From positions 1-46,728 of the forward strand of contig JAKQLF010000196.1 in the NCBI GenBank assembly GCA_029567325.1: 46,728 bases of DNA, in the 5' to 3' direction. Below, one piece after another: positions 26,666-34,545 of the stretch. The position numbers were made by a program, and so were the translations under genes. The stretch's first letter is position 1. Every line of letters begins with the position of its first letter. The notes under the pieces were generated by a model. It was not told the origin of the DNA. It was given only the letters and a program-made list of their open reading frames with translations, and ran no database searches. The stretch comes from Bacteroidota bacterium. Lineage in GTDB: Bacteria > Bacteroidota > Bacteroidia > Chitinophagales > Saprospiraceae.

Positions 26666-26891
26666 TATACTAATCGGAATATGGAATGACCATTTAGATT
26701 GTGATGATAAAAGTTCAAAAGTCGAGATGAAGTGCGTGAAGAAATCTGTCGCAAACGATTTTAGCGCTGAACTGTGATCCCCCTGATCACAGCTACTTCA
26801 AAACCAAAGTGGGCGCTCCGGCGTCCCGTCATTTCGACGGGATGAAGTTTTAGCAGCAAGATTGTGGTCAATTCTATTTCCGATTAGTATA
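26666..26891. mobile_element. MITE-like element, family B, copy 2
   Basis: A 226-base element with 27-base terminal inverted repeats (TATACTAATCGGAATATGG... at 26666-26692; partner at 26865-26891 ending CCGATTAGTATA; 22 of 27 positions agree). The interior has two clear stems, CTGTGATC-cccct-GATCACAG and CCCGTC-atttc-GACGGG, which copy B1 lacks, so the copies differ inside but share ends. No gene. Confidence 0.82.
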
Positions 26892-26971
26892 AATAGCTGG
26901 TTTCAATTAATGTGATAGCCTAAATAAATCGTTCAACAAAACATCGTGTTGTAAATTTATTTTCTATAATT

Positions 26972-27006
26972 AATACATATTTATTGATTATCAATAAAAA
27001 TGTATT
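26972..27006. promoter_or_regulatory. 35-base palindrome upstream of the DUF2975/XRE operon
   Basis: Two 17-base arms (AATACATATTTATTGAT and its inverse) meet at a single central T, with only one mismatched pair. It ends 31 bases before the DUF2975 start. The size and position suit an operator, possibly for the XRE protein encoded in the same operon. Confidence 0.7.
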
Positions 27007-27037
27007 AATATTGCATAAAATTTAATTTTATAACATC

Positions 27038-27574
27038 ATGTCAAACACAAATAACTTTATTTTCACAGGGCTGAAAATTGTTGCTTGGATCATTTTTGTT
27101 GGCTTAGGTATAGAAGCTGGAGCCTTAATAGTCAATTTCATCGTTAGCATCTATAAACCCGAATTTGTCCAAAATCTCTACCAGAAGTTGGATTTGAGTG
27201 ACATGTTCAATCGCAGCCAATGGGCTTTTTATGGGATGTATTTGTTTATCCTCATCATTGCACTTCAAAAAACTTATTTATTTTACGTGCTTATCGACTT
27301 ATTAGATAAACTAGATTTAACGAAACCTTTCAATGAATCAGTAGCGTCAAAGATATCTTTGATCAGTTATCTCACTTTTTCGATAGGACTATTGAGTTAC
27401 ATTGCCGCTCAATCAGCACATAACTTTCAAAGAAAGGGTTACGAAATTGATGACCTCCATAGTTTTTGGGGTGATAGTGAAGCTTTTATATTAATGGCAG
27501 CAGTAGTTTATGTGATTGCTACCATTTTTAAAAGAGGCGTGGAAATTCAAAATGAAAACGATCTAACTGTATAA
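27038..27574 (+). CDS. DUF2975 membrane protein
   Basis: A 178-residue inner-membrane protein with about four hydrophobic segments (near residues 12-37, 65-88, 105-127 and 148-166). DUF2975 proteins are nearly always encoded next to a short XRE regulator, as here. Their role is unknown; a membrane partner that controls the regulator is possible. The XRE gene begins 3 bases after its stop. Confidence 0.9.
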   Translation: MSNTNNFIFTGLKIVAWIIFVGLGIEAGALIVNFIVSIYKPEFVQNLYQKLDLSDMFNRSQWAFYGMYLFILIIALQKTYLFYVLIDLLDKLDLTKPFNESVASKISLISYLTFSIGLLSYIAAQSAHNFQRKGYEIDDLHSFWGDSEAFILMAAVVYVIATIFKRGVEIQNENDLTV

Positions 27575-27577
27575 GCC

Positions 27578-27793
27578 ATGCCGATAATTGTAAACTTAGA
27601 CGTAATGATGGCGAAGAGAAAAATTTCTCTGAATGAACTTTCTGAAAGAGTTGATTTGACATTATCCAATCTTTCTATACTAAAGACGGGCAAGGCCAAA
27701 GCCGTAAGATTCAGTACTTTAGCATCCATTTGTAAAGCCTTAGATTGTCAACCCGGAGATATTTTGGAGTATGTTGCGTCGGACGAAGATTAG
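27578..27793 (+). CDS. YozG-like XRE-family regulator
   Basis: A 71-residue Cro/C1 helix-turn-helix protein (MMAKRKISLNELSERVDLTLSNLSIL) ending in ALDCQPGDILEY, the usual form of the short regulator paired with DUF2975. It likely binds the 35-base palindrome upstream of the pair. It ends convergent with the Phd gene on the other strand. Confidence 0.92.
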   Translation: MPIIVNLDVMMAKRKISLNELSERVDLTLSNLSILKTGKAKAVRFSTLASICKALDCQPGDILEYVASDED

Positions 27794-27904
27794 TATTTTT
27801 TGTCTGGGAATTAAAATGCAGGTTTAATAAATGTGTCGAACCTAGCGGTTATGTAAAAATTCCATTTATTAAAGTGGCAATTTCCTTATGTGAAAATTCA
27901 TCTT

Positions 27905-28198
27905 TTACAGCGAACTGAAGTTCGCAGTCCACTGAGCATTTCTTTTGGTAAATACGCCCCATTCTTCCAATTCTTCGGTTGCCATGGTAAAGAAATCATC
28001 AGATAGTTCAAATTTTTCATTTTGAAGCAATCCAGCAGTTCTCTGTATTTTTGGTTTTTCTACTTCCTTTTTACTGAAATAACCCACAACTTCACCCGCT
28101 CTGCCTTTAATCACTTTTATGGTTACTCCTTGTTCAAGCAGTTTGACAACTTCAGAAAATTTCGCCTTAAAATCAGCTGTATGCATGGTTTGTGTCAT
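27905..28198 (-). CDS. Orphan Phd/YefM-type antitoxin with a repeat-derived C-terminus
   Basis: A 97-residue type II antitoxin. The N-terminal DNA-binding part (MHTADFKAKFSEVVKLLEQG, then GRAGEVVGYFSKKEV) is typical of the Phd family. In such loci a PIN-domain (VapC) or RelE toxin follows directly, but here the downstream space holds no gene. The last residues, QWTANFSSL and the stop codon, are encoded by a fragment of the 99-base repeat (27908-27934). The true C-terminus and the toxin were probably lost when the repeat fragment arrived. Confidence 0.8.
   Translation of the reverse strand: MTQTMHTADFKAKFSEVVKLLEQGVTIKVIKGRAGEVVGYFSKKEVEKPKIQRTAGLLQNEKFELSDDFFTMATEELEEWGVFTKRNAQWTANFSSL
27908..27934 (-). 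repeat. Fragment of the 99-base array unit inside the Phd gene
   Basis: On the minus strand this reads CAGTGGACTGCGAACTTCAG and continues TTCGCTG, identical to the core of units in array 2 apart from its end. It provides the final codons and stop of the antitoxin frame. Confidence 0.85.
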
Positions 28199-28216
28199 GA
28201 AGAATATTTATTTTTA

Positions 28217-28247
28217 CAAAAATATGGCATTATTGACAACTTGTCAA
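28217..28247 (-). promoter_or_regulatory. Promoter and operator of the Phd gene
   Basis: On the minus strand TTG (28247-28245) and TATTTTTG (28224-28217) have a 20-base spacer and match the Bacteroidota consensus. The perfect palindrome TTGACAA-c-TTGTCAA at 28233-28247 covers the -33 element and part of the spacer, as expected for autorepression by an antitoxin. Confidence 0.7.
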
Positions 28248-28356
28248 CCTGATAATTTAATATGGCAGTAACCAAAAATGGGAAAACATAAAAACTGCAT
28301 TTACTGTGAACTCATGTCGAACTTAACTTAGCACTCAACGAAGCATTTTGACAACA

Positions 28357-28746
28357 TCAATGAGGTATAACCTCCACCAAAATTTCATTACCTGATTTAT
28401 CATAATAAGTACAAGTCATTGCATCCATACAAATGGCCCATTTTTCTATGCCATAAGTTGCACACATTTTGATGAAAGTCAAAAAATCTGTTTTTCCTTG
28501 TTGATGAGCAACCAATTCAGCTTTAAAAGACTCACTCTGGCAAGTTTCTGCAATGCTCAAAGACTCATATTTAGGCGGTACTTTTGCAGTATAATTATTT
28601 GCTCCATGATAGTCAATATGCCCATCTGTTACATAAGCCTCGTAATGGGTGACGCCCAGTTTTTTGATTTCTAGAATGTAGGCTGGAAAATCTGCACCTG
28701 ATTTTACCTTGCTATGTGCTACTTTGATGTGTTCTACTGTAAACAT
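28357..28746 (-). CDS. DUF1398 family protein
   Basis: A 129-residue soluble protein of the DUF1398 (YbcV-like) family: MFTVEHIKVAHSKVKSGADFP at the start, GVTHYEAYVTDGH near residues 31-43, and GIEKWAICMDAMTCTYYD near 99-116. Members are widespread in Bacteroidota and proteobacteria and have no established function. No partner is evident; the gene is flanked by the Phd antitoxin and an AraC regulator, all on the minus strand but with gaps of more than 100 bases. Confidence 0.85.
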   Translation of the reverse strand: MFTVEHIKVAHSKVKSGADFPAYILEIKKLGVTHYEAYVTDGHIDYHGANNYTAKVPPKYESLSIAETCQSESFKAELVAHQQGKTDFLTFIKMCATYGIEKWAICMDAMTCTYYDKSGNEILVEVIPH

Positions 28747-28850
28747 GTTTTTAGTTATTAATTGTCAGAATAGATGATAATTTTTTTACAATGATTAACA
28801 ACACAAAGGTGAGCCATTGCTGGGTATGGTCATTGTAAAAAATCGTTTTT

Positions 28851-29615
28851 CTACAGCATTTTTTTGAATTGATCTGGTGTATCTCCAGTGAATTGTTTGA
28901 AGTCTTTTATGAAATGAGACTGATCAAAAAAATTATTATCATAACAGATTTCAGAAAGCGTTTTTGTTTGGTTGAATTGATTGAGCACTACATTAAAACG
29001 TACAATGGAAGCAAATTTTTTAGCAGTGGTTCCTACTACCTTTCTAAATCTTTTTTCGAATGGGCTTTGACTGATAAGTAATTTTTCAGTCAGCTTTTTG
29101 ATGCGAATGTTCCCATTACTTTGGTAAATCATCTTTACCGCCTCAACAACTAATTTATCGGTTTGAATGTCCTTGAGCTGAGAAATTAAAAATTGCTCGA
29201 CGATTTTAATTCGATGTAAATCATTGTCTGCATCTGCGAGCCTTTCCTCAACTGGTATTATAATGCTTTTTGGGAAAATCTCCTCTAGTGAAAGGCTTAA
29301 ATTGAATAATTCATTTGCAGGATGCGTAGCAAAATGTATAAAACCTATTTCTGTGAAATAAACCAGAATCGTTCCGATTTCAGCAGAATTTTTAAAAATT
29401 TTATAGCCATCTGCCATTCCAGTTACTCCGGCAGAGGCCAATTGATTTTCGGATTGATCATTGATAGAAATGAGTTTGCCTTTGAATTGAAACCCAAAGA
29501 CCAGGCCAGTTATTGGAAAAACTTTATATTCATTTTCTACATCATTTTCTGAGACTACATAATATTTGATGTAGGGTTTTAACTGCTCAACTGGGAAATG
29601 TTTTTCAAACTTCAT
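28851..29615 (-). CDS. AraC-family transcriptional regulator
   Basis: A 254-residue regulator with an N-terminal DUF6597-like sensor (LKPYIKYYVVSEND) and a C-terminal AraC helix-turn-helix pair (about 155-250, with SQSPFEKRFRKVVGTTAKKF and DQSHFIKDFKQFTGDTPDQF). The target is unknown; the DUF1398 gene lies 104 bases downstream on the same strand. Confidence 0.9.
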   Translation of the reverse strand: MKFEKHFPVEQLKPYIKYYVVSENDVENEYKVFPITGLVFGFQFKGKLISINDQSENQLASAGVTGMADGYKIFKNSAEIGTILVYFTEIGFIHFATHPANELFNLSLSLEEIFPKSIIIPVEERLADADNDLHRIKIVEQFLISQLKDIQTDKLVVEAVKMIYQSNGNIRIKKLTEKLLISQSPFEKRFRKVVGTTAKKFASIVRFNVVLNQFNQTKTLSEICYDNNFFDQSHFIKDFKQFTGDTPDQFKKML

Positions 29616-29663
29616 TTTTAATTAATGATGCCTTTTATCACACTTAAATTCGCAACAAGATTG

Positions 29664-29690
29664 TGGTCAATTTCATTTCCGAATAGTATA
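29664..29690. mobile_element. MITE family B, right end only (copy 3)
   Basis: TGGTCAATTTCATTTCCGAA and the following TAGTATA match the right terminal repeat of copies B1 and B2, and the preceding CGCAACAAGATTG matches their shared inner edge. No left end was found, so this is a truncated copy, situated between an AraC gene and the DinB gene. Confidence 0.65.
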
Positions 29691-29766
29691 TAAACAATCA
29701 CAATGTATAAAATAAATCTAATTTTAGAAATATCCATACCAACCAATAACTGTTTTAGAAACTATT

Positions 29767-30225
29767 TTAAGCTATTCCATATTTTTTAACAATTGCAAGC
29801 TGTCCTGAATGGTATGCGGTGTGAGAAATGATGCGGCCAAAGGCCTCAGCCTTTGTTTTTGTTCCGAATTCTTTGGTAATGACGGTGCTTTCCCAATCTT
29901 CATCCTTCTGTTGTTCAATGATGGATTTCAGTGAGTCAAAAGATTCTGCGACATAATTTTTCAAAGAGACTATATCTGTCCATTCACCAGAATCCCATTT
30001 TTCAATGACTGTTTTAGCGGAGACTCTTAAATGAACAGCGCCAAATACATTTTTAGCAAAAAGCAATTCGACTTCGCCCATATGTCGGATGAGAAAGCCT
30101 ACAGAGTTTGGTGAACCACCTAATTTCTTTGCTAAATCATCAGATGAAACATTTGGCAATTGGTCGGAAAATCTTGTGCGGGCTTCTAACCATAATTCAA
30201 GCAAGGTTTCAGTTTTTGATTTCAT
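29767..30225 (-). CDS. DinB-superfamily protein
   Basis: A 152-residue four-helix bundle of the DinB/YfiT type, often a thiol-dependent transferase. Features are WLEARTRF near the start, LIRHMGEVELLF with a putative metal histidine near residue 47, and HTAYHSGQLAIVKKYG at the C-terminus with two more histidines. The ATG at 30225 sits in ATGA overlapping the cupin stop, so I prefer it to the TTG at 30246. It forms an operon with the cupin gene. Confidence 0.87.
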   Translation of the reverse strand: MKSKTETLLELWLEARTRFSDQLPNVSSDDLAKKLGGSPNSVGFLIRHMGEVELLFAKNVFGAVHLRVSAKTVIEKWDSGEWTDIVSLKNYVAESFDSLKSIIEQQKDEDWESTVITKEFGTKTKAEAFGRIISHTAYHSGQLAIVKKYGIA

Positions 30226-30509
30226 TTTATTAAAATTAAATTGCAATCAGTAATAGCCAACAACCAATGTTTGACATTTGCCTCTATTTCTACATAATCA
30301 CCAGGACCAATTGTTTCTTTGATTCCTTTTTCATTTTCAAAAATAACTTCACCAATGATACCAAAAAGCATTGCTGGTGTTTTGGTGAGGTGTTCTTTCA
30401 TTTCTGCACCGACCAACATTTTGATGGAAATGACAGACCCTTCAGTTGTACTGAAGATTTTTTTAGTTTTTAATGCCTTGTTTGCAAGTGAATCTTGATT
30501 TAGATGCAT
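30222..30509 (-). CDS. Small cupin-domain protein
   Basis: A 95-residue single-cupin protein. Elements such as EMKEHLTKTPAMLFGIIGEV and GPGDYVEIEANVKHWLLA show the cupin beta-barrel, with the histidine of KHW and an acidic residue as potential metal ligands. It is translated just before DinB with a 4-base overlap. Specific activity is unknown. Confidence 0.85.
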   Translation of the reverse strand: MHLNQDSLANKALKTKKIFSTTEGSVISIKMLVGAEMKEHLTKTPAMLFGIIGEVIFENEKGIKETIGPGDYVEIEANVKHWLLAITDCNLILIK

Positions 30510-30535
30510 ATTATTTTTTATTGATTGCTAAATTA

Positions 30536-30713
30536 GTGAGCATTTAACCACTTCTTAAATTTGTAGTTGGGATTTTGTCATGATTTTTGGAAGCTTCGCC
30601 AAAAATCCCGCCAAAATCATATTCACTTTTCATTTTTCTCCATGGACTTCATCCATGGTTATTAATATTTAACACCTCTGGGGTATTTTAATCGAAGTGC
30701 TGAAATGCACCCC
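30536..30713. mobile_element. MITE-like element, family C, copy 2 (inverted)
   Basis: The reverse complement aligns with 14858-15030 over its full length, including CCATGGATGAAGTCCATGG, the TTTTGGCGGGATTTTTGG stem and the terminal repeats (GTGAGCATTTAACCACTTC against GGTGCATTTCAGCACTTC). TAAATTA occurs directly on both sides (30529-30535 and 30714-30720), a candidate 7-base target duplication, though such an AT-rich word can recur by chance. Confidence 0.82.
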
Positions 30714-30761
30714 TAAATTATTGTGCTCAAATTAGTCAAAATATTCTACGGGCACTGCGTT

Positions 30762-31202
30762 TTAGCTAACCTTGATCTTAGAAATAGTTTTACCCATCGA
30801 TTTTGATGGTTTATCCATATCAGTCTTGGCAAACTCAATGGCTTCCTGGATGAGTGCTTTTACTTCTGGGTTTCTATAATCATTTATATTTTTCACATCA
30901 ATATGCCGGATTAAATTTCCTGACCCTGTCAATAATTTATTTGGATCTTTTAATAATGTCCCTTTATTAAAACCCAAATTCATATGATTGGTATAAATAG
31001 GAAGCATACAAAAAGCATCTGAAAGTTTTTCTGAAATAGAAAACACCGCTGTCAACGCATGTGTATGATATAAAAGCTCATTGCTATCTGGATACATTTC
31101 TAGTAAATATTCCCGCAGATCTTTGAAGAGTTCAATAAGTTCTGGATGCTTAAAGTCCAAATAATATTGGAAATCTGGATGGATTGGTCTTAAATGAGTC
31201 AT
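30762..31202 (-). CDS. DUF1801 family protein
   Basis: A 146-residue soluble protein of the DUF1801 (YdhG-like) family, with an N-terminal RPIHPDFQYYLDF, then ELIELFKDLREYLLEMYPDSNELLYHTHA split over two helices and a mid-part TNHMNLGFNKG. The family is related in shape to a frataxin-like fold and has no firm function. Single gene. Confidence 0.82.
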   Translation of the reverse strand: MTHLRPIHPDFQYYLDFKHPELIELFKDLREYLLEMYPDSNELLYHTHALTAVFSISEKLSDAFCMLPIYTNHMNLGFNKGTLLKDPNKLLTGSGNLIRHIDVKNINDYRNPEVKALIQEAIEFAKTDMDKPSKSMGKTISKIKVS

Positions 31203-31306
31203 TTGATTGATTTAATAGGTATTTTTTAATCGACTTGCCTTATAGTTCTTTGAATGTATTTTGAAGTGAATTTGTTGTTTGTAGTTTATAAAGTCACAGT
31301 AAATTT

Positions 31307-32791
31307 TTATATCGATTGGAAATCCTTTGGTGATTTATCCAACACATCTTTTACCAGTGCAAAATCTTTCTCCGAGTCAGCCAACACCATCAATACGTCA
31401 TCGGTTTCCAATTCGGTAGACCCACCAGGGCGAATGAATTTGCCATTTCTTTTGATCATGACAATAAATACAGATTTCGGAAAGTGTAAGTCTACAATTC
31501 GTTTATGAACTGCATAAAAATGAGGCAATATCTCAAACTCTTGCAATGAAGATTTTGGTAGATCTAAAATAAGTTTGTCCACTTCTGAGATTGGTTTTAC
31601 CTTCTCAGGTAACGCGACATGGAGCCATTTGGCAACAATCGATAGGGTAGTGCCTTGGATTAGTACCGAAGTAACAGATATAAAAAACACAATATTAAAA
31701 ATCATATTGGCTTTATCGATTCCAGCCAATAAAGGGTATGTAGCAAATACTATGGGAACAGCCCCTCGCAATCCAACCCAGGAAATGTAAAACCTTCGCC
31801 TCATTTTCATTTTGAAAAAAGCCAAACTGATGAATACAGCTATCGGTCTAGCCACTAAAATTAAAAATAAGGATACAAGAATTCCTATCCCAAAATACGG
31901 GATAATCTCAGTTGGGTAAACCAATAAACCCAATGTGAGGAATAAAACAATTTGCATCAACCATGCAAGACCATCGTACATTTTGAAAATGGTTTTCTTA
32001 TGTATGAGATCTTGATTACCCAGATAGACCGCGCAAACATAGATTGCGAGAAAGCCATTTCCCCCAATAAAGTCAGTGGCTGCAAAAGTGATAAACATCA
32101 AGGCTATGACAAGCACTGGATATAACCCTTCGAAATCAAGCTTGATGTTATTAATGATGTACTTACTCAATTTTCCTAAGGCAAATCCACTGATGGCGCC
32201 CAATATCATCTGGCGAAAGAATAATGGAATGACAGAGATGATGCTTTGGTCTTGGTTAATTACTAAAGTCAGAAAGGCAATCGTCAGCACATATGCCATG
32301 GGGTCATTACTACCACTTTCTAGTTCTAATGTTGGCCTAAGATTGGTTTTTAATGCAAGACTTTTTGAACGTAAAATGGAAAATACGGCTGCTGCATCGG
32401 TCGATGATACAATGGAACCCAATAACATGGCTTCATAAATGGTAAAGTCGGTTACTAGCCATACAAAGGTACCAAGAGATACAGCAGTCAGAAAAACTCC
32501 AAGTGTTGATAAAACAATACCTTCTCTCAAAATGGGTTTTACAGAAGTCCAGTTTGTATCCAGACCGCCCGAAAATAGAATAAAGTTGAGTGAGACAATA
32601 CCAATGAATTGCGCAAGTTTAGGATCATCAAATTTTATACCCCCTATACCATCCGACCCTGCCAACATGCCAATGGCTAAAAAGAGTATCAATGTCGGTA
32701 CTCCAAATTTATAAGAAGTCTTACCAACAATGATGCTAATAAAAAGTAGAATGGATCCTACCAACAATATATTCTCAATTGTTAAATTCAT
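31307..32791 (-). CDS. CPA1-type K+(Na+)/H+ antiporter with a TrkA-C domain
   Basis: A 494-residue integral membrane antiporter of the NhaP2/CvrA group. It has about 12-13 hydrophobic segments over residues 5-390 with the motifs GMLAGSDGIGG, LESGSNDPMAY (the Asn-Asp pair of the ion site) and SWVGLRGAVPIVFA. The C-terminal 80 residues form an RCK-C/TrkA-C regulatory domain (LHFPKSVFIVMIKRNGKFIRP). It exchanges potassium or sodium for protons at the inner membrane. Together with the kdp locus 10 kb away it shows a potassium-handling theme, without direct linkage. Confidence 0.94.
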   Translation of the reverse strand: MNLTIENILLVGSILLFISIIVGKTSYKFGVPTLILFLAIGMLAGSDGIGGIKFDDPKLAQFIGIVSLNFILFSGGLDTNWTSVKPILREGIVLSTLGVFLTAVSLGTFVWLVTDFTIYEAMLLGSIVSSTDAAAVFSILRSKSLALKTNLRPTLELESGSNDPMAYVLTIAFLTLVINQDQSIISVIPLFFRQMILGAISGFALGKLSKYIINNIKLDFEGLYPVLVIALMFITFAATDFIGGNGFLAIYVCAVYLGNQDLIHKKTIFKMYDGLAWLMQIVLFLTLGLLVYPTEIIPYFGIGILVSLFLILVARPIAVFISLAFFKMKMRRRFYISWVGLRGAVPIVFATYPLLAGIDKANMIFNIVFFISVTSVLIQGTTLSIVAKWLHVALPEKVKPISEVDKLILDLPKSSLQEFEILPHFYAVHKRIVDLHFPKSVFIVMIKRNGKFIRPGGSTELETDDVLMVLADSEKDFALVKDVLDKSPKDFQSI

Positions 32792-32820
32792 TACATCAGT
32801 TTATTGAAGTGCTTAATTTT

Positions 32821-32828
32821 CAAAGTTA
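32821..32828 (-). promoter_or_regulatory. Possible -7 element of the antiporter gene
   Basis: The minus strand reads TAACTTTG, an exact TAnnTTTG box, 29 bases before the antiporter ATG. No good TTTG element was found at the expected distance. The rest of the gap (32829-33270) is AT-rich and shows no gene; GTGTT-N8-AACAC near 33241-33260 is a weak palindrome ahead of the AraC gene. Confidence 0.35.
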
Positions 32829-33270
32829 CATTTTCTACTCACTTAATGATAAAATCGTAATCAATTTTTACTAGTATGTTTAATTATAACAATGCCATTT
32901 GTCTAGTTTATTAAGAACCTAAGACAGGAAGAGCGAGCAAAATGAAAATTTATCTGGCATTGGAAATCATTTTTAAATTATAAACAAAAACATTAGCTAT
33001 AAAAAATTACTACTATTGTATATATAAATATTTATACTAATATTCATGAAATACTCTGTTTTGCGCAACATTACATTGAAATTGTGTTAACTTGAGCATA
33101 TAATAAAAGCATCTTATCCCCAATGAGTAATAATTTGAGGTCTTATTTTCTGCAAATCTGTTGCTTTTGTTCTTCTTTAAAATCTACAGAAGTCTCTGAA
33201 TATTAAATACTTAGGTCGGAGGAAACAATAGTCATGAGCAGGGTGTTGACATGGTAACACATCCTTTAAA

Positions 33271-33840
33271 ATGCCTAAAATGTTAATTTATGTTCAAAAT
33301 ATGGTCAGTTTACGCTGCAAAATATTTGTCAAAGCGACATTAGAAAAACTTGATTTGCCATATGACTATGTAGACTTAGGCGAGGTAAGGCTCAAAAATG
33401 TTATTTCAGAAAAAAATAAAAAACTTTTGGATCAAGAGCTCCGCAAAGCAGGATTGGAGTTGATGGAGGACAAAAAGGCAATCCTTATTGAAAAAATAAA
33501 AAACATCATCGTAGAAATGATTCATTATGCAGATGAATTACCGGAAATTAACTTCAGTGAATATTTAAAGGAAAAGTTGAATCAAGATTATCATACACTT
33601 TCAGAATTGTTTTCCAAAACTAAAGGGATGACGATTGAACATTTCATCATTTTACATAAGATAGAAAGAGTCAAAGAATTGATCATGTATGACGAGCTAA
33701 ATTTAACGGAGATTTCCTATAAATTAAATTATAGCAGTGTAGCTCATCTTTCCAATCAATTTAAGAAAATTACAGGACTTACTCCTTCTTTTTTCAAGCA
33801 ACTCAAACGCAAAAATCGCAATAATTTGGAGAATTTATGA
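33271..33840 (+). CDS. AraC-type regulator with a degenerate HMA-like N-terminus
   Basis: A 189-residue regulator. Residues 1-80 have the shape of a heavy-metal-associated (HMA) domain seen in a common Bacteroidota regulator group, which carries a metal-binding MVCxRC motif; here it reads MVSLRC, so one cysteine is missing. The C-terminal half (about 95-185) is an AraC helix-turn-helix pair (EYLKEKLNQDYHTLSELFSK, SSVAHLSNQFKKITGLTPSFF). The start could also be the ATG at 33280. The cupin gene 190 bases downstream may be a target. Confidence 0.87.
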   Translation: MPKMLIYVQNMVSLRCKIFVKATLEKLDLPYDYVDLGEVRLKNVISEKNKKLLDQELRKAGLELMEDKKAILIEKIKNIIVEMIHYADELPEINFSEYLKEKLNQDYHTLSELFSKTKGMTIEHFIILHKIERVKELIMYDELNLTEISYKLNYSSVAHLSNQFKKITGLTPSFFKQLKRKNRNNLENL

Positions 33841-33924
33841 CTTCTTCATATTTATTGAATAACATACAAAATATGTAATAATAAGAACAAATTATGTAAG
33901 ACAATATTGCATTGAATAATTGAT

Positions 33925-33943
33925 CTTTGTAATTATCACAAAG
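33925..33943. promoter_or_regulatory. Inverted repeat upstream of the cupin gene
   Basis: CTTTGT-N7-ACAAAG lies about 87 bases before the cupin start and could be an operator. The gap 33841-34029 holds nothing else clear apart from ACATA-caaaa-TATGT near its beginning. Confidence 0.4.
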
Positions 33944-34029
33944 TCAGTTGTTCGTCTTTATTGAAAAACTAATATTTAATTGCAGCATTGTTTTAGTGTT
34001 GTAAAAATTCAAATTTTCAAAAAAATATT

Positions 34030-34374
34030 ATGGTCAAAAAGAGTGAAATGGACAAAGGAATACCTCACATTATTGTTGAAATAATTGAGTATGTACCCAA
34101 TGCAGTAGTGTGCAAAACTATTATTAAAAAAACCACTGGCAACGTTACGGCGATTTCCATGGCTTCAGGTGAAGAATTGGGTGAAAAGATTACCAGATTC
34201 GACACGTATGTGCAAATCATCGACGGCACTGCGGAGTTAACAATCGATGGTAAAAAAATAGAATTGAAATTGGGTGAAGGTATTATTATACCTGCACACT
34301 CTACGCAAGTTTTTAACGCGGCGCAACAGTTTAAGATGATAACCACCATTATCAAAAGTGGTTACGAGGAATAA
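34030..34374 (+). CDS. Cupin-domain protein
   Basis: A 114-residue cupin. It opens MVKKSEMDKGIPHIIVEIIEYVPN and has the two cupin motifs in outline (TRFDTYVQIIDGTAEL; GEGIIIPAHSTQVFNA), but most histidine metal ligands are missing in the first motif, so it may bind a ligand without metal. It likely forms a small unit with the lysine-rich peptide gene 35 bases downstream. Confidence 0.88.
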   Translation: MVKKSEMDKGIPHIIVEIIEYVPNAVVCKTIIKKTTGNVTAISMASGEELGEKITRFDTYVQIIDGTAELTIDGKKIELKLGEGIIIPAHSTQVFNAAQQFKMITTIIKSGYEE

Positions 34375-34409
34375 GATTTTATTAATTAACAAAATACAAT
34401 TTCTATATT

Positions 34410-34538
34410 ATGTCAAAAGGAAAAGATTCTAAACAGAAGTCAGACAAGAAAACTCCAGCGAGGTCACAAAAGGAAAAGAAAGCTGATAAAGTGGCGAAAA
34501 AGGCTGGTAAAGAAATGGAAGGTAAATTAATTGTTTAA
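34410..34538 (+). CDS. Small lysine-rich protein (42 residues)
   Basis: An ATG-started frame of 43 codons encodes a highly basic, disordered peptide that begins MSKGKDSKQKSDKKTPARSQ and ends EMEGKLIV; nearly 40 % of residues are lysine or arginine. Short basic proteins of this style are common in Bacteroidota next to stress genes. The preceding A-rich leader and codon use look like those of neighbouring genes. Its role is not known; nucleic-acid binding is a guess from charge alone. Confidence 0.65.
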   Translation: MSKGKDSKQKSDKKTPARSQKEKKADKVAKKAGKEMEGKLIV

Positions 34539-34545
34539 AAAAAGT

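Noticed and set aside
30529-30720. TAAATTA as a firm target-site duplication of MITE C2
   Set aside because: The word is short and AT-rich, and copy C1 shows no clear duplication at its borders; kept only as a candidate.
32076-32714. Plus-strand frames opposite the antiporter
   Set aside because: Antisense shadows of a well-supported membrane protein gene.
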